A stretch of DNA of 37,145 nucleotides from Clostridia bacterium (GCA_017396365.1 JAFQMD010000002.1:1-37145); one strand, 5' to 3'. Shown: positions 7,287 to 18,257, counted from the first letter of the stretch. Notes: a model not told the origin generated them from the sequence alone. Numbers and translations: made by a program.

Positions 7287-7931
7287 ATGTCAAACGTTAA
7301 AGTATATAACATGAAAGGACAAGCAGTCGGCGAATTAGATCTCGGCCCATTGTTCGAATTAGAGTATAACGAACCGCTCATTCACCAAGCAGTAGTTACC
7401 AGACTTGCAAACATGCGTCAGGGAACGAAAGGTTCTCTTACCAGAAGTGAAGTAAGAGGCGGTGGTAAAAAGCCTTGGAGACAAAAGGGAACCGGTAATG
7501 CAAGACAAGGTTCAACCCGCGCTCCACAATGGATTAAAGGTGGCGTAGTTTTCGCTCCAAAGTCAAGAGACTACGGCAAGAAAATGAACGTTATCGCAAG
7601 AAGAACTGCGCTTTTCTCAGCGCTTTCTAAAAAGGTAACCGACAACGAACTTTTCGTTATCGACGATTTATCTGTAGCAAACGGAAAGACTAAGGAAATG
7701 GTTGAATTCTTAAAGGCGTTCAACTTTACTAAAACCGTACTCGTTGTTATTAACGAACACGAAAGTCTCGTAAAGAGAGCGGCTCGCAACATTGAAAAGG
7801 TAGATACAATCACTGCAGAACTTCTTAACACTTACGACGTTGTTAAAAACGCAGTAGTAGTTATTGCAAAGAACGCGGTTGATTATTTAAACTCCTTCTA
7901 TGGACCAGACGCTGAGGAGGGCAATGAATAA
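7287..7931 (+). CDS. rplD: 50S ribosomal protein L4
   Basis: L4 of 214 residues, which lines the exit tunnel. It is the autoregulator of the S10 operon in enterobacteria, so it is one candidate ligand of the leader at 6047. The conserved loop RGGGKKPWRQKGTGNARQGS is visible. I start at the ATG at 7287, because AAGGAG (7271-7276) is ten bases upstream. A GTG at 7278 is almost on top of the binding site. Confidence 0.97.
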   Translation: MSNVKVYNMKGQAVGELDLGPLFELEYNEPLIHQAVVTRLANMRQGTKGSLTRSEVRGGGKKPWRQKGTGNARQGSTRAPQWIKGGVVFAPKSRDYGKKMNVIARRTALFSALSKKVTDNELFVIDDLSVANGKTKEMVEFLKAFNFTKTVLVVINEHESLVKRAARNIEKVDTITAELLNTYDVVKNAVVVIAKNAVDYLNSFYGPDAEEGNE

Positions 7932-7933
7932 TT

Positions 7934-8221
7934 ATGGAAAGATCAGTTATTTTAAGACCTCTTCTTACTGAGAAGAGTTACGCAACTATCCAAGATAAGA
8001 AATACACTTTTATAGTTGCAAAAGATGCAAACAAGACTGAAATCAAACTTGAAATCGAAAAGAGATTTGACGTACAAGTTGAAAAGGTCAACACTTTAAA
8101 CTGCCACGGCAAACTTAAGAGAATGGGCAGAACTCAGGGTTATACTTCTGACTACAAGAAAGCAGTCGTAACCCTTAAGAAAGACAGCAAGGGCATTGCG
8201 TTCTTTGAATCGCTTCAATAA
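7934..8221 (+). CDS. rplW: 50S ribosomal protein L23
   Basis: L23 of 95 residues, at the tunnel exit and the docking site of trigger factor and signal recognition particle. It opens with VILRPLLTEKSYATIQDKKYTF, and VEKVNTLNCHGKLKRMG follows. The start is two bases after the rplD stop; GAGGAGG lies within the end of rplD, which suggests translational coupling. Confidence 0.97.
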   Translation: MERSVILRPLLTEKSYATIQDKKYTFIVAKDANKTEIKLEIEKRFDVQVEKVNTLNCHGKLKRMGRTQGYTSDYKKAVVTLKKDSKGIAFFESLQ

Positions 8222-8237
8222 TCGGAGGAAATAGAAA

Positions 8238-9065
8238 ATGGGTATTAAGAGATATAAACCGACTTCCCCGGCTCGCCGTTTTATGACGGTAAGCACCTTT
8301 GAAGAAATTACCTGTACTAAACCAGAAAGATCTCTTTTAGAAGATCAAAGACATACTGCAGGTAGAAATGCTCAGGGAAGAATAACCGTACGTCATCACG
8401 GCGGTGGAAACAAGAGAAAATACCGTATCATCGACTTTAAGAGAAATAAAGACGGTATCAAAGCGGTAGTAAAGACTATAGAGTACGATCCTAACAGAAC
8501 GGCTAACATCGCGCTTTTGTGCTATGCAGACGGAGAAAAGAGATATATTCTTGCTCCTTTAGGCCTTAACGTTGGCGACGAACTTATGTCAGGCGCTGAA
8601 GCGGATATCAAAGTAGGTAACTGCCTTGCTTTAGAAGATATCCCCGTTGGTACTATGGTACACAACATTGAACTTCAACCCGGAAAAGGCGGTCAAATAG
8701 CAAGATCTGCTGGTATGTCTGCTCAACTTATGGCAAGAGAAGGCGCTCTCGCAACTTTGAAAATGCCAAGCGGTGAAATGAGATACGTTCCCGTTAAGTG
8801 TAAAGCAACTATCGGTCAAGTTGGTAATATTGACCACGAAATTATCAGAATCGGTAAGGCTGGTAAGAAGAGACACATGGGCATTAGACCTACCGTTAGA
8901 GGTTCTGTAATGAACCCATGCGATCACCCACATGGTGGTGGTGAAGGTCGTTCGCCAATCGGTCATGCTGGTCCACTTACTCCTTGGGGTAAGCCTGCTC
9001 TTGGTTATAAGACCAGAAAGAAGAAGAGCAAAACTGATAAGTTCATTATCAAAAGAGTAAATTAA
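8238..9065 (+). CDS. rplB: 50S ribosomal protein L2
   Basis: L2 of 275 residues, a primary 23S rRNA binder needed for peptidyl-transferase activity and subunit joining. It starts [19 protein letters not shown]. The conserved C-terminal loop [19 protein letters not shown] contains the histidine close to the active site. The length is standard. CGGAGG precedes the ATG. Confidence 0.98.
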   Translation: MGIKRYKPTSPARRFMTVSTFEEITCTKPERSLLEDQRHTAGRNAQGRITVRHHGGGNKRKYRIIDFKRNKDGIKAVVKTIEYDPNRTANIALLCYADGEKRYILAPLGLNVGDELMSGAEADIKVGNCLALEDIPVGTMVHNIELQPGKGGQIARSAGMSAQLMAREGALATLKMPSGEMRYVPVKCKATIGQVGNIDHEIIRIGKAGKKRHMGIRPTVRGSVMNPCDHPHGGGEGRSPIGHAGPLTPWGKPALGYKTRKKKSKTDKFIIKRVN

Positions 9066-9078
9066 GGAGAGGTAGAAT

Positions 9079-9357
9079 ATGAGCAGAAGCGTTAAAAAAG
9101 GACCTTACGTACATGCAAAATTGCTTGCAAGAGTAGAGGCTATGAATGCTGACAGTAGCAAGAAAGCAGTTTTAAAGACTTGGTCAAGAAGTTCAACTAT
9201 ATTCCCTCAGATGGTCGGTCATACGATAGCCGTACATGACGGAAGAAAGCACGTTCCAGTTTACGTTACCGAAGATATGGTAGGTTGCAAACTCGGTGAG
9301 TTCGCTCCAACTAGAACTTTCAAGGGACACGCTGGTTCTAAGACGACCGGTAGATAA
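9079..9357 (+). CDS. rpsS: 30S ribosomal protein S19
   Basis: S19 of 92 residues, in the small-subunit head, forming contacts with S13 and the large subunit. [20 protein letters not shown] and the C-terminal [14 protein letters not shown] are diagnostic. Spacing to rplB is 13 bp with AAGGAGAGG in between. Confidence 0.98.
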   Translation: MSRSVKKGPYVHAKLLARVEAMNADSSKKAVLKTWSRSSTIFPQMVGHTIAVHDGRKHVPVYVTEDMVGCKLGEFAPTRTFKGHAGSKTTGR

Positions 9358-9373
9358 TTGGAGGTAGGATACA

Positions 9374-9760
9374 ATGGCATCTAATATGAAGAAAAAGACG
9401 CAAAGACTTGCGGAACTTAAAGATAACAGACCCAAAGCAATTGCCAGATACATTAGAATTTCTCCATATAAGGTAAGACTTGTTCTCGACCTTATTAGAG
9501 GAAAGAGCGTAAACGAAGCAGTTGCAATTTTGGAAAACGTATCCAACGCCGGCGCAGAGCCAATCAGAAAGGTTGTTTTATCCGCTGCAGCTAACGCTGA
9601 ACACAACATGGGTATGAATAAAGACGACCTTAAAGTAGCAGTTTGCTTTGCTGATCAAGGACCTACGCTCAAGAGAATGCAACCGATGGGACACGGTAGA
9701 GGCTTCAGAATTTTGAAGAGAACCTGCCACATCACGGTAATTCTTGACGTAAACAAGTAA
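9374..9760 (+). CDS. rplV: 50S ribosomal protein L22
   Basis: L22 of 128 residues, whose beta hairpin lines the exit tunnel. [20 protein letters not shown] and the C-terminal hairpin region [20 protein letters not shown] identify it. The N-terminal segment [18 protein letters not shown] is a short lysine-rich extension compared with the roughly 110-residue standard form. Confidence 0.97.
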   Translation: MASNMKKKTQRLAELKDNRPKAIARYIRISPYKVRLVLDLIRGKSVNEAVAILENVSNAGAEPIRKVVLSAAANAEHNMGMNKDDLKVAVCFADQGPTLKRMQPMGHGRGFRILKRTCHITVILDVNK

Positions 9761-9770
9761 GGAGGACGTT

Positions 9771-10433
9771 ATGGGACAGAAAGTTAATCCACACGGTTTA
9801 AGAGTTGGAATTATTAAAGGTTGGGATACCCAATGGTATGCTGACAAAAAGGATTTCGGCGCATTTATTAAAGAAGACCACGACATCAGAGAATACGTAA
9901 AGAGCACTTACTATCAAGCAGCAATTTCGAGAATTTATATCGAAAGAGCAGCAGGAAGAATTGCTATCACTATTCATACTGCACGTCCGGGCGTTCTTAT
10001 CGGAAAAGCAGGCGCAGAAATTGAAGTAATGAAAAAGAAACTTGCTAAAATTACCAACGGTAAGCAAGTTGCAGTTAATATCGTAGAAGTAAAGAAACCA
10101 GATTGTGATTCTCAACTCGTTGCTGAATCAATTGCTGCTCAACTTGAAAACAGAGCATCATTTAGAAGATGTATGAAACAAGCAATCTCAAGATCTATGA
10201 GAGCGGGCGCAAAAGGTATTAAGGTTATGGTAAGCGGTCGTCTTGACGGCGCTGAAATAGCAAGAAGCGAACAATATCACGACGGTTCTATTCCTCTTCA
10301 AACCCTTCGCGCAGACATTGATTACGGATTTGCTGAAGCGCACACCACCTTCGGTTGTATCGGTATCAAAGTTTGGATATACAAAGGCGAGGTATTAGGC
10401 GAAGCAAAGAAAACTAAAGGAGGCGAGGCTTAA
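9771..10433 (+). CDS. rpsC: 30S ribosomal protein S3
   Basis: S3 of 220 residues at the mRNA entry channel. The KH domain contains [18 protein letters not shown]. The C-terminal domain has [13 protein letters not shown] and [20 protein letters not shown]. The start [20 protein letters not shown] is canonical. GGAGG overlaps the spacer to rplV. Confidence 0.98.
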   Translation: MGQKVNPHGLRVGIIKGWDTQWYADKKDFGAFIKEDHDIREYVKSTYYQAAISRIYIERAAGRIAITIHTARPGVLIGKAGAEIEVMKKKLAKITNGKQVAVNIVEVKKPDCDSQLVAESIAAQLENRASFRRCMKQAISRSMRAGAKGIKVMVSGRLDGAEIARSEQYHDGSIPLQTLRADIDYGFAEAHTTFGCIGIKVWIYKGEVLGEAKKTKGGEA

Positions 10434-10434
10434 T

Positions 10435-10863
10435 ATGTTAATGCCAAAGAGAGTTAAAAGAAGAAAACAGCATCGTGGCAGAATGACTGGTAAGGTTACC
10501 AAAGGTAACGTTATCGCATACGGAGATTACGCTCTCGTTGCTGAAAGTTCGGCTTGGGTAACTTCAAACCAAATCGAAGCAGCCAGAATCGCTATGACGA
10601 GATTCGTTAAGCGTGGCGGTCAAGTTTGGATTGATATATTCCCACATAAGCCTATCACTGCAAAGCCTGCTGAAACCAGAATGGGTTCAGGTAAAGGTTC
10701 TGTAGAATACTGGGTAGCAGTTGTTAAGCCTGGTAGAGTTATGTTTGAAATGGCAGGCGTAAGTGAAGCAGACGCAAGAGAAGCAATGAGACTTGCAAGC
10801 TATAAACTTCCCGTTAAGACCAAGTTCATAAAGAGAGAAAATAAAGAAGGAGTTGAAGGTTAA
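10435..10863 (+). CDS. rplP: 50S ribosomal protein L16
   Basis: L16 of 142 residues, located by the A-site and needed for tRNA positioning. [20 protein letters not shown] and the motif [19 protein letters not shown] are family hallmarks. The gene begins one base after rpsC. The first ATG (10435) gives the usual clostridial MLMPKR start; a second ATG six bases later is less likely. Confidence 0.98.
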   Translation: MLMPKRVKRRKQHRGRMTGKVTKGNVIAYGDYALVAESSAWVTSNQIEAARIAMTRFVKRGGQVWIDIFPHKPITAKPAETRMGSGKGSVEYWVAVVKPGRVMFEMAGVSEADAREAMRLASYKLPVKTKFIKRENKEGVEG

Positions 10864-10865
10864 TC

Positions 10866-11066
10866 ATGAAAGCACAGGAAATTCACGGAATGACTAAAGA
10901 CGAATTGGTAACTAAACTTGCCGATTTGAAAGAAGAACTCTTTAACCTTCATTTCCGCCACGCTACCGGTCAACTTGAAAATCCTATCGTAATTAGAAAT
11001 ACGAAGAGAGACATCGCAAGAATTAAGACCGAATTACGTGCCAGAGAAATCAAGGCGAACGTTTAA
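10866..11066 (+). CDS. rpmC: 50S ribosomal protein L29
   Basis: L29 of 66 residues, a helical hairpin protein at the tunnel exit beside L23. [20 protein letters not shown] and the closing [14 protein letters not shown] are typical. It begins two bases after rplP, whose final codons supply the ribosome binding site. Confidence 0.97.
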   Translation: MKAQEIHGMTKDELVTKLADLKEELFNLHFRHATGQLENPIVIRNTKRDIARIKTELRAREIKANV

Positions 11067-11080
11067 GCGGAGGAGAGAAG

Positions 11081-11335
11081 ATGGAAAGAAATTTAAGAAA
11101 AGAAAGAGTCGGACTCGTTACTTCCGACAAAATGGATAAGACTGTAGTAGTTACCGTAGAACTTAAGACGATGCATCCATTGTACAAAAAGACGGTTACC
11201 ACTTCTAAGAAATACAAAGCGCACGACGAAGAAAACGTGTGTGGCGTAGGCGATAAGGTCAGAATAGTCGAGACCAGAAAACTTTCCAAGGACAAAAACT
11301 GGAGAGTTGCCGAAATTATTGAAAAGGCTAAATAA
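11081..11335 (+). CDS. rpsQ: 30S ribosomal protein S17
   Basis: S17 of 84 residues, an OB-fold primary 16S rRNA binder. [39 protein letters not shown] and [19 protein letters not shown] mark the family. GCGGAGGAG precedes the ATG. Confidence 0.97.
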   Translation: MERNLRKERVGLVTSDKMDKTVVVTVELKTMHPLYKKTVTTSKKYKAHDEENVCGVGDKVRIVETRKLSKDKNWRVAEIIEKAK

Positions 11336-11356
11336 TATAGGAGGGCTTAAAACAAT

Positions 11357-11725
11357 ATGATTCAACCACAGAGCAGATTAAAAGCAGCCGACAACTCAGG
11401 CGCAAAAGAAATCATGTGCATAAGAGTTCTTGGCGGTTCGTTCAGAAGAAGCGGAAATATCGGTGACGTAATCGTAGCAAGCGTTAAGACAGCCACTCCC
11501 GGCGGCGCAGTTAAAAAAGGCGACGTTGTAAAAGCAGTTATCGTAAGAAGTAGAAAGGGACTCAGAAGACCTGACGGAACTCATATCAAATTCGACGACA
11601 ACGCTGCTGTAATCATCGACAACCAAAAGCAACCCAGAGGTACTCGTATCTTTGGACCTGTAGCAAGAGAGCTTCGTGAAAAAGATTATATGAGAATCGT
11701 TTCACTTGCGCCGGAAGTACTTTAA
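11357..11725 (+). CDS. rplN: 50S ribosomal protein L14
   Basis: L14 of 122 residues, at the subunit interface next to L19. [20 protein letters not shown] and the C-terminal [16 protein letters not shown] are canonical, and the length is the family standard. It is the usual first gene of the spc segment and continues the same transcription unit here. Confidence 0.98.
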   Translation: MIQPQSRLKAADNSGAKEIMCIRVLGGSFRRSGNIGDVIVASVKTATPGGAVKKGDVVKAVIVRSRKGLRRPDGTHIKFDDNAAVIIDNQKQPRGTRIFGPVARELREKDYMRIVSLAPEVL

Positions 11726-11737
11726 GGAGATTTTAGC

Positions 11738-12166
11738 ATGAAAGTTAAAAAGAATGACACCGTATTAGTATTAACCGGTAAGGACGCAGGAAAGACCGGT
11801 AAAGTTTTATCTTCTATCCCAGCAGATAACAAGGTAAAAGTTGACGGAATCAACGTCCAAATGAGAAGTAGAAAGGCAAGAAAACAAGGCGAAACAAGCG
11901 CAATCACCCCACAAGTTGGAGCAATCGACGCTTCTAACGTAATGGTAGTTTGCCCAGTTTGTAACAAGGCAACCAGAGTTGCTTTCGCTGTAATCGAAGG
12001 TAAAAAGATTAGAGTTTGTAAAAAGTGTGGCGCATCTTTAGACACTAAGGCTGAAGCAAAGAAAGCAGCTAAAAAGGCCTCAAAGTCAACTAAGAAAGCA
12101 GACGCAGATCAAGCTCCAAAAAAGACCAGAAAAACAACTGCAAAAAAAGCAGATAAAGCCGAATAA
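11738..12166 (+). CDS. rplX: 50S ribosomal protein L24 with lysine/alanine-rich tail
   Basis: L24 starts 50S assembly and sits at the tunnel exit. The KOW motif region [20 protein letters not shown] (residues 6-25) and [13 protein letters not shown] with paired cysteines are clear. At 142 residues the protein is about 35-40 longer than the common form. The extra C-terminus, from about residue 104, is almost only Lys, Ala, Thr and Asp, and is likely a disordered rRNA-contacting tail. Confidence 0.96.
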   Translation: MKVKKNDTVLVLTGKDAGKTGKVLSSIPADNKVKVDGINVQMRSRKARKQGETSAITPQVGAIDASNVMVVCPVCNKATRVAFAVIEGKKIRVCKKCGASLDTKAEAKKAAKKASKSTKKADADQAPKKTRKTTAKKADKAE

Positions 12167-12177
12167 GGAGATTAATA

Positions 12178-12774
12178 ATGGCAGACAAAAAGACTCAGGT
12201 TGCTAAAGAAACTGCAACCGATTCAAAGTATGTTAGCAGAAAGAGAAAATTGTATTACGAAGAAGTAGTTCCATATCTTATGAAACACTTCGGATACAAG
12301 AACGTCAACGAATGTCCAAGACTCGTAAAGATTACCATCAACAACGGTCTCGGCGACATTAAAGACAACGCAAAGAGCGTACAAATTGCACAGCAAGAAC
12401 TTGCGCTTATCGCAGGACAAAAGCCTGTACTTACCAAGGCTAAGAAGTCTGTTGCAAACTTCAAAGTAAGAGTAGGAATGAACGTCGGTGTTAAGGTTAC
12501 CTTAAGACAAGACAGAATGTATGATTTCTTTGATAAACTCGTATCTATTGCGCTTCCAAGAATTCGTGACTTTAAGGGTGTGCCTTCAAAGTCTTTCGAC
12601 GGAAGAGGAAACTACGCAATGGGCGTTAAAGAACAACTTATTTTCCCTGAAATTCAATACGATCAGGTTGAAAAGGTTAGAGGTTTTGACATTTGCATCG
12701 TAACGACCGCTAAAACGGACGAAGAAGCAAGAGAACTTCTCAAGGCAATGGGAATGCCTTTCAAAGCTAATTAA
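12178..12774 (+). CDS. rplE: 50S ribosomal protein L5
   Basis: L5 of 198 residues, a central-protuberance protein that binds 5S rRNA and contacts P-site t[40 protein letters not shown] and [18 protein letters not shown] are diagnostic. About 20 residues of Lys/Thr-rich N-terminal extension precede the usual start. The ATG with AAGGAG upstream supports the long form. Confidence 0.97.
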   Translation: MADKKTQVAKETATDSKYVSRKRKLYYEEVVPYLMKHFGYKNVNECPRLVKITINNGLGDIKDNAKSVQIAQQELALIAGQKPVLTKAKKSVANFKVRVGMNVGVKVTLRQDRMYDFFDKLVSIALPRIRDFKGVPSKSFDGRGNYAMGVKEQLIFPEIQYDQVEKVRGFDICIVTTAKTDEEARELLKAMGMPFKAN

Positions 12775-12788
12775 GGAGAACACGAATC

Positions 12789-12974
12789 ATGGCAAAAATC
12801 GCAATGATAAATAAACAGAAGAAAACACCTAAATTCTCTACAAGAGGATATACGAGATGTTCTATCTGCGGAAGACCGCACTCCGTTCTCAGAAAATACG
12901 GTATCTGCCGTATTTGTTTTAGAGAATTAGCGTACAGAGGAGAAATCCCCGGCGTTAAGAAGGCAAGTTGGTAA
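12789..12974 (+). CDS. rpsZ: 30S ribosomal protein S14, zinc-binding type
   Basis: A 61-residue short S14 with two CxxC pairs ([20 protein letters not shown]), the zinc-ribbon form common in Firmicutes. It binds in the 30S head. The C-terminus ends [15 protein letters not shown] ([11 protein letters not shown]). It sits in its standard place between rplE and rpsH. Confidence 0.97.
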   Translation: MAKIAMINKQKKTPKFSTRGYTRCSICGRPHSVLRKYGICRICFRELAYRGEIPGVKKASW

Positions 12975-12989
12975 GAGGAGGTTAAAGAA

Positions 12990-13382
12990 ATGACAGATCC
13001 TATCGCAGATATGCTCACAAGAATAAGAAATGCACTCATCGTTAAGCACGCATCGGTTGAAGTTCCAGCGTCTAACATGAAAAAAGCAATAGCAAAAATA
13101 CTTTTAGACGAAGGTTATATTTCTGCTTACGACGTTGTTGAAGACGGCGTTCAAGGCAAAATCGTAATCACGTTAAAGTATGGTCCTAAAGGAGAAAAAG
13201 TTATAAACGGACTTAAGAGAGTTTCAAAGCCTGGTCTTCGTATTTACGCAGGTTGTGAAGAACTTCCAAAGGTTTTAGGCGGTCTTGGTATCGCAATTAT
13301 TTCTACTCCTAAGGGCGTAATGACAGATAAAGAAGCAAGAAAGTCTAACCACGGTGGCGAAGTTCTTGCTTACGTATGGTAA
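12990..13382 (+). CDS. rpsH: 30S ribosomal protein S8
   Basis: S8 of 130 residues, a primary 16S rRNA binder and, in enterobacteria, the repressor of the spc operon. [20 protein letters not shown] and the C-terminal [20 protein letters not shown] identify it. AGAGGAGG lies before the ATG. Confidence 0.98.
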   Translation: MTDPIADMLTRIRNALIVKHASVEVPASNMKKAIAKILLDEGYISAYDVVEDGVQGKIVITLKYGPKGEKVINGLKRVSKPGLRIYAGCEELPKVLGGLGIAIISTPKGVMTDKEARKSNHGGEVLAYVW

Positions 13383-13394
13383 GGAGGTCCGAAT

Positions 13395-13937
13395 ATGTCA
13401 AGAATTGGTAGAGAACCGGTTACTGTACCGGCAGGAGTTACTATTACGGCAGACAACGGAGTGCTTACCGTAAAAGGACCTAAGGGAACGCTTACTCAAG
13501 ATTACGACGCATCTTGCATCTCTTTCAAAATAGACGGCGCAGTTGCAAACGTAGTTAGAGCAAACGACGAACCAGACGTAAGAGCAAAACACGGCTTATA
13601 TAGAGCGCTTTTAAACAACATGGTAGTAGGCGTAACAAACGGCTATTCAAAGACCTTAATCGTAAACGGTGTAGGTTGGAAAGTTGCAAAGCAAGGTAAC
13701 AAAGTCGTACTCAACGTTGGTTTTTCTCACCCAGTAGAAATTTTCGAAACGGCTGACATCAAGCTTGAATGTCCTTCTATTACTGAAATCGTTGTAAGCG
13801 GTATCAATAAAGAAAAAGTTGGACAATACGCAGCAACCGTAAGAAGCATCAGAAAACCTGAACCTTACCACGGTTACGGTATCGCTTATAAGGGCGAAGT
13901 AATCGAACGTAAGGAAGGTAAGACTGCCGGCAAATAA
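13395..13937 (+). CDS. rplF: 50S ribosomal protein L6
   Basis: L6 of 180 residues with two duplicated domains near the sarcin-ricin loop. MSRIGREPVTVPAGVTITAD, LTVKGPKGTLTQ and the C-terminal IRKPEPYHGYGIAYKGEVIE are typical. The length and position are standard. Confidence 0.98.
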   Translation: MSRIGREPVTVPAGVTITADNGVLTVKGPKGTLTQDYDASCISFKIDGAVANVVRANDEPDVRAKHGLYRALLNNMVVGVTNGYSKTLIVNGVGWKVAKQGNKVVLNVGFSHPVEIFETADIKLECPSITEIVVSGINKEKVGQYAATVRSIRKPEPYHGYGIAYKGEVIERKEGKTAGK

Positions 13938-13950
13938 GGAGTAAACTGAT

Positions 13951-14319
13951 ATGATAGCTAAAATTGATAAAAATGCAGACAGAAAGAAGAGACACGAGAG
14001 AGTAAGAGTAAAGATTTCTGGAACTCCTGAATGTCCAAGACTTTGTGTTTATAGAAGTTTAAATAACATTTACGCTCAAATTATCGACGACGTAAATGGT
14101 AAGACACTCGTTGCTTGCTCAACTAAGGAAAAGGCAGTTGCTAAGCAGCTTGGCGAAAAGACCAAAGTAGAACAAGCTAAAGTAGTAGGACTTGAACTTG
14201 CTAAAAAGGCCCTTGCAAAAGGCATTGAAAACGTAGTTTTCGATAGAGGCGGATATATTTATATCGGTAGAGTAGCAAGTTTAGCAGACGGCGCCCGTGA
14301 AGGCGGATTGAAATTCTAA
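13951..14319 (+). CDS. rplR: 50S ribosomal protein L18
   Basis: L18 of 122 residues, a 5S rRNA-binding protein. [37 protein letters not shown] and [20 protein letters not shown] identify it. It works with L5 in the central protuberance. Confidence 0.98.
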   Translation: MIAKIDKNADRKKRHERVRVKISGTPECPRLCVYRSLNNIYAQIIDDVNGKTLVACSTKEKAVAKQLGEKTKVEQAKVVGLELAKKALAKGIENVVFDRGGYIYIGRVASLADGAREGGLKF

Positions 14320-14336
14320 AAAGGAGGAACGAAATA

Positions 14337-14855
14337 ATGGCAAGAGATAATAGACCTCAAAGAAAGAACGATCGTGACGACGGTCTTTGCAAAAAACTTA
14401 TAGCCGTTAACCGTATTACGAAAGTTGTAAAAGGCGGACGTAAAATGCGTTTCTCCGCAATCGTCGTAATCGGTGACGAAAATGGCAGAGTGGGCTGTGG
14501 AAGCGGAAAGGCTAACGAAGTTCCTGAAGCAATCGAAAAGGCAACCGCGCAAGCAAAGAAGGCAATGAGAAAAGTATCACTCGTAGGAACTACTATTCCT
14601 CACACCGTAGTTGGTAAGTTTGGAAGAGGTTCAGTTCTTATGATGCCTGCAGCAGAAGGTACCGGTGTTATCGCCGGCGGTCCTGTTCGTGCGGTTATGG
14701 AAGCAGCAGGAATTAAAAATATCAGAACCAAATCACACGGAACTTCTAACCCTGTAAACATGGTTAAAGCAGTTATTGCAGGTCTTAACGAACTCAAGAC
14801 TGTTGAAGAAGTTGCAGCGCTTCGCGGAAAAACCGCTGAAGAAGTGTTAGGTTAA
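14337..14855 (+). CDS. rpsE: 30S ribosomal protein S5
   Basis: S5 of 172 residues, involved in decoding fidelity and mRNA entry. [20 protein letters not shown], the [20 protein letters not shown] segment and [13 protein letters not shown] are conserved. The short acidic-basic N-terminus (residues 1-14) is the usual variable part. Tight spacing to rplR, with AAGGAGG. Confidence 0.98.
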   Translation: MARDNRPQRKNDRDDGLCKKLIAVNRITKVVKGGRKMRFSAIVVIGDENGRVGCGSGKANEVPEAIEKATAQAKKAMRKVSLVGTTIPHTVVGKFGRGSVLMMPAAEGTGVIAGGPVRAVMEAAGIKNIRTKSHGTSNPVNMVKAVIAGLNELKTVEEVAALRGKTAEEVLG

Positions 14856-14870
14856 TAGGAGGAACTTTCA

Positions 14871-15050
14871 ATGGCACAAATAAAAGTAACTCTTGTAAGA
14901 AGCACTATTGCATGTCTTCCAAAGCAAAAGGCAACGGTAGCGGCATTAGGACTTAAAAAAATAAATCAATCTAAGGTTTTTACCGACTGTGAAGCGTTAC
15001 AGGGACAACTCAAGGTTGTTTCTCACTTGGTAAAAGTCGAAAACGTATAA
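14871..15050 (+). CDS. rpmD: 50S ribosomal protein L30
   Basis: A 59-residue L30, encoded by a short frame. It begins [20 protein letters not shown] and includes [14 protein letters not shown], a typical L30 pattern. TAGGAGG precedes the ATG. It sits between rpsE and rplO, its usual place in Firmicutes. Confidence 0.96.
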   Translation: MAQIKVTLVRSTIACLPKQKATVAALGLKKINQSKVFTDCEALQGQLKVVSHLVKVENV

Positions 15051-15063
15051 GGAAGGTAACACT

Positions 15064-15510
15064 ATGAGAATTGATACTTTACAGCCTGCAGAAGGCGCAA
15101 GAACTTCCAAGAAAAGACTTGGACGTGGTATCGGCTCGGGACTTGGCAAGACCAGTGGTAAAGGTCACAAAGGTCAATGGGCAAGAAGTGGCGGTGGCGT
15201 AAGACCTGGTTTTGAAGGCGGTCAAATGCCTCTTACCCGTAGAGTTCCTAAGCGTGGATTTAACAACCATTTTAGAAAGGTTTATGCAATCGTAAACCTT
15301 GACGTACTTTCCGGTTTTGAAGCCGGCGCAGTAGTAGATTACGATATTCTTTGGCAAAGTGGTCTTATCAAGACCGTAAAGAATGCCGTAGGTCTTAAAG
15401 TGCTTGGCGAAGGTGAACTTAACGTCGCTTTAACCGTTAAAGCAGCTAAATTCTCTGCTTCTGCAAAAGAAGCAATCGAAAAAGCTGGCGGAACTGCTGA
15501 AGTAGTATAA
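15064..15510 (+). CDS. rplO: 50S ribosomal protein L15
   Basis: L15 of 148 residues, a late-assembly large-subunit protein. The glycine-rich start is characteristic: [20 protein letters not shown], then [20 protein letters not shown] and PKRGFNN. The C-terminal [20 protein letters not shown] closes it. The length is standard. Confidence 0.98.
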   Translation: MRIDTLQPAEGARTSKKRLGRGIGSGLGKTSGKGHKGQWARSGGGVRPGFEGGQMPLTRRVPKRGFNNHFRKVYAIVNLDVLSGFEAGAVVDYDILWQSGLIKTVKNAVGLKVLGEGELNVALTVKAAKFSASAKEAIEKAGGTAEVV

Positions 15511-15533
15511 GCCACCAAAATCGGAGGTAGAAA

Positions 15534-16877
15534 ATGTTTGAGACGTTAAAAAACGCATTTAAGGTAAAAGAAATAAGAGTTAAAATTTACTGGACGCTTT
15601 TATTCCTTTTTATATACAGAATAGGTTGTTATATACCTGTTCCGGGAATAGGAACTTCGCTCTTTGGCGAAGGCGTATCCGATAACTCTTATCTTAATAT
15701 CATGAGTATGATGACAGGTGGATCTCTTGCAAACGGAACGTTGTTTGCAATGGGTATCGGCCCGTACATCAACGCATCGATTATTATGCAACTTTTAGCA
15801 GTAGCAATCCCTCCGCTTGAAAGATTATCAAAACAAGGTGAAGAAGGCAGAAAGAAAATTGCATCATACACGAGATATCTTGCAGTTTTACTTGCAATTC
15901 TTCAATCTATTGGTATTTTAGTAAGTTACGGCGGAGACGGTGGCGTCGTTCAAGGTCAAGCATCTCTCTCGGCAATTATTTCGGGAGGAGTTGCTAACGT
16001 AAACGGATTCACCAACTTCTTAAGTTACTGTATAATAATTCTTTTCTACACTGCAGGTACTTGCTTAACCATGTGGATTGGCGAAAGAATTACCGATTAC
16101 GGTGTTTCTAACGGTATTTCACTTCTTATTTTTGCAGGTATTATCGCATCTGCCGGCATCTTCTTCGGAAATCAGTTCCAAACGGTTTTCGCAGGCGGTG
16201 GTTTCGACAGACAAGCATTTCTTGTTTTAATCGTTTACGTACTCGTAGTTGTAATCGTTTTCGCAGCGATCGTATTCGTAGATTTAGCGGAAAGAAAAAT
16301 TAAAGTACAATACGCAAAACAAGTAAAGGGTAGAAAGATGTATGGCGGTCAAGAAACCGTTATTCCTATTAAAGTAAACGCAAACGGCGTTATGCCACTT
16401 ATCTTTGCATTCTCTATTCTTACGTTCCCTGAACTTATCATGACGTTATTCGGATGGCAAAATGCGCTTAACTGGTGGCAATTATGGCTTGGCGCGGGTT
16501 CTCCGTATCCATTCTACGCAATCGTGCTTAGTTTACTTATCGTATTCTTTGCATTCTTCTATTCACAAATTCAATTTAATCCGGAAGATATTTCAAAAAC
16601 TATCCAACAAAACGGTGGTTTCGTTCCTGGTATAAGACCGGGTAAGCCAACTGCTGAACATCTTAAAAAGATTTCAAACAGACTTACTTTGTTCGGAGCA
16701 ATTTTCCTTGCTCTTCTCGCTCTTATTCCTACGGTAATTTTGAACTTACTCAACATTCCGGGCGGTGGCGCTTTCAACGCAACAGGTATGCTTATCTGCG
16801 TATCGGTAGCCCTTGAATTTAATACCGCGCTTGAATCTCAAATTATGATGAAGAACTATAAAGGATTCTTAAAGTAA
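15534..16877 (+). CDS. secY: Preprotein translocase subunit SecY
   Basis: SecY of 447 residues, the ten-helix channel of the Sec translocon in the cytoplasmic membrane. Visible markers are the first helix with [12 protein letters not shown], the plug region with [40 protein letters not shown], and the cytoplasmic loop [20 protein letters not shown] that contacts SecA and the ribosome. [14 protein letters not shown] is also conserved. CGGAGG precedes the ATG. It is co-transcribed with the ribosomal genes. Confidence 0.98.
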   Translation: MFETLKNAFKVKEIRVKIYWTLLFLFIYRIGCYIPVPGIGTSLFGEGVSDNSYLNIMSMMTGGSLANGTLFAMGIGPYINASIIMQLLAVAIPPLERLSKQGEEGRKKIASYTRYLAVLLAILQSIGILVSYGGDGGVVQGQASLSAIISGGVANVNGFTNFLSYCIIILFYTAGTCLTMWIGERITDYGVSNGISLLIFAGIIASAGIFFGNQFQTVFAGGGFDRQAFLVLIVYVLVVVIVFAAIVFVDLAERKIKVQYAKQVKGRKMYGGQETVIPIKVNANGVMPLIFAFSILTFPELIMTLFGWQNALNWWQLWLGAGSPYPFYAIVLSLLIVFFAFFYSQIQFNPEDISKTIQQNGGFVPGIRPGKPTAEHLKKISNRLTLFGAIFLALLALIPTVILNLLNIPGGGAFNATGMLICVSVALEFNTALESQIMMKNYKGFLK

Positions 16878-16878
16878 G

Positions 16879-17499
16879 ATGAATATTATATTACTTGGAG
16901 CGCCCGGGGCGGGCAAGGGTACGCAAGCGGTAAGACTTGCTGAAAGATACTCAATCCCTCACATTTCAACGGGTGACATTTTCAGAAGCAATATAAAAGA
17001 GCAAACCCCTATCGGAATAGTTGCCAAGTCTTATATAGACAAAGGGCAACTCGTTCCGGACGAGGTTACCATACAGATAGTCAAGGAAAGACTTGAAAAA
17101 GACGACTGCAAAAACGGTTATCTTTTAGACGGTTTTCCAAGAACGGTTTTACAAGCCGAAGCGTTGGACACTTTCTCCAAGGTTGAAGCAGTAGTAAACG
17201 TTGACGTTCCACTCGGTAAACTTTTAAAGAGAATTACGGGTAGAAGAGTTTGCGCTAAATGCGGAGAATCTTATCACGTAGATTATTTAGAAGGAAAGAC
17301 TACTTGCGCTAAATGCGGAGCAGAACTTATACAAAGAGCGGACGACAACGAAACGACCGTTTCTGCAAGACTTGAAGTTTATGAAAAACAAACCGCGCCA
17401 CTTATCGAATATTACGCTCAAAAGGGCGTACTTAAAACGGTTGACGGCGACGGCGATATCGAAAGAGTATTCAACTCTATTTGCGAGAAATTAGGTTAA
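16879..17499 (+). CDS. adk: Adenylate kinase, zinc-binding lid type
   Basis: Adenylate kinase of 206 residues, interconverting ATP, AMP and ADP in the cytoplasm. The P-loop GAPGAGKGT lies at residues 6-14, the AMP-binding STGDIFR follows, and GFPRT is present. The lid has two CxxC pairs ([10 protein letters not shown] and TCAKCGAEL), typical of Gram-positive zinc-binding forms. It starts one base after secY, the classic secY-adk coupling. Confidence 0.98.
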   Translation: MNIILLGAPGAGKGTQAVRLAERYSIPHISTGDIFRSNIKEQTPIGIVAKSYIDKGQLVPDEVTIQIVKERLEKDDCKNGYLLDGFPRTVLQAEALDTFSKVEAVVNVDVPLGKLLKRITGRRVCAKCGESYHVDYLEGKTTCAKCGAELIQRADDNETTVSARLEVYEKQTAPLIEYYAQKGVLKTVDGDGDIERVFNSICEKLG

Positions 17500-17500
17500 A

Positions 17501-18238
17501 ATGATTTACGTAAAAACCGATAGAGAAATCGGGCTTATGAGAGAGGCTTGTAAGATTACCGGCGACGTTTTGAAACTTTTAGAAGACAAAATCAAAGTTG
17601 GTATGACGACAAAAGAACTCGATAAAATTGCTTACGATTATATAATATCTTGTGGAGCAAAGCCGTCCTTTTTAGGGCTTTACGGTTTTCCCGCAACGAC
17701 TTGTATTTCAATTGACGAAGAAGTCGTACACGGCGTTCCGTCGGATAGAGTAATTGAAGAAAATATGATTGTCAGCGTTGACGTCGGCGCGTTTATAAAC
17801 GGCTTTCACGGCGACGCGGCAAGGAGTTTTTACGTAGGCTCAATAAGTCCTGAAAAAAAGAAACTTATCGACGTTACGAGAGAATGTTTCTTTGAAGGAA
17901 TTAAAGGTATTTGCGTAGGTAGCGCGCTTGGGGATATCGGAGCGCAAGTTCAAGCCCACGCCGAGAAAAACGGTTTTTCAGTAGTAAGAGAAATGGTTGG
18001 ACACGGAATAGGCAGAAACATGCACGAAGATCCAAACGTACCTAACTTTGGTAGAAGAGGAACGGGCGTTCGTTTAAAAAGAAATACTACGCTTGCCGTA
18101 GAGCCTATGATAAATATGGGTAGGCACGAAGTTCTTATAAACGGGCTCAGTTGCGTAACTAAAGACGGGTTACCGTCCGCGCATTATGAAAATACAATTT
18201 TGATAGGAGATAACGGCGTTGAAATATTAACGCTTTAA
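17501..18238 (+). CDS. map: Methionine aminopeptidase, type I
   Basis: A 245-residue type I enzyme that removes initiator methionine. Metal-ligand segments are VSVDVGAFINGFHGDAARSF (two Asp), MVGHGIGRNMHEDPNVP (His) and LAVEPMINMG (Glu), with a second Glu in the C-terminal HYENTILI. There is no N-terminal zinc-finger extension. It starts one base after adk. The KOW/L14e-like gene that often follows map in Clostridia is missing, and a structured spacer is found there instead. Confidence 0.97.
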   Translation: MIYVKTDREIGLMREACKITGDVLKLLEDKIKVGMTTKELDKIAYDYIISCGAKPSFLGLYGFPATTCISIDEEVVHGVPSDRVIEENMIVSVDVGAFINGFHGDAARSFYVGSISPEKKKLIDVTRECFFEGIKGICVGSALGDIGAQVQAHAEKNGFSVVREMVGHGIGRNMHEDPNVPNFGRRGTGVRLKRNTTLAVEPMINMGRHEVLINGLSCVTKDGLPSAHYENTILIGDNGVEILTL

Positions 18239-18257
18239 TCCGAAAAAGGCAGTTATA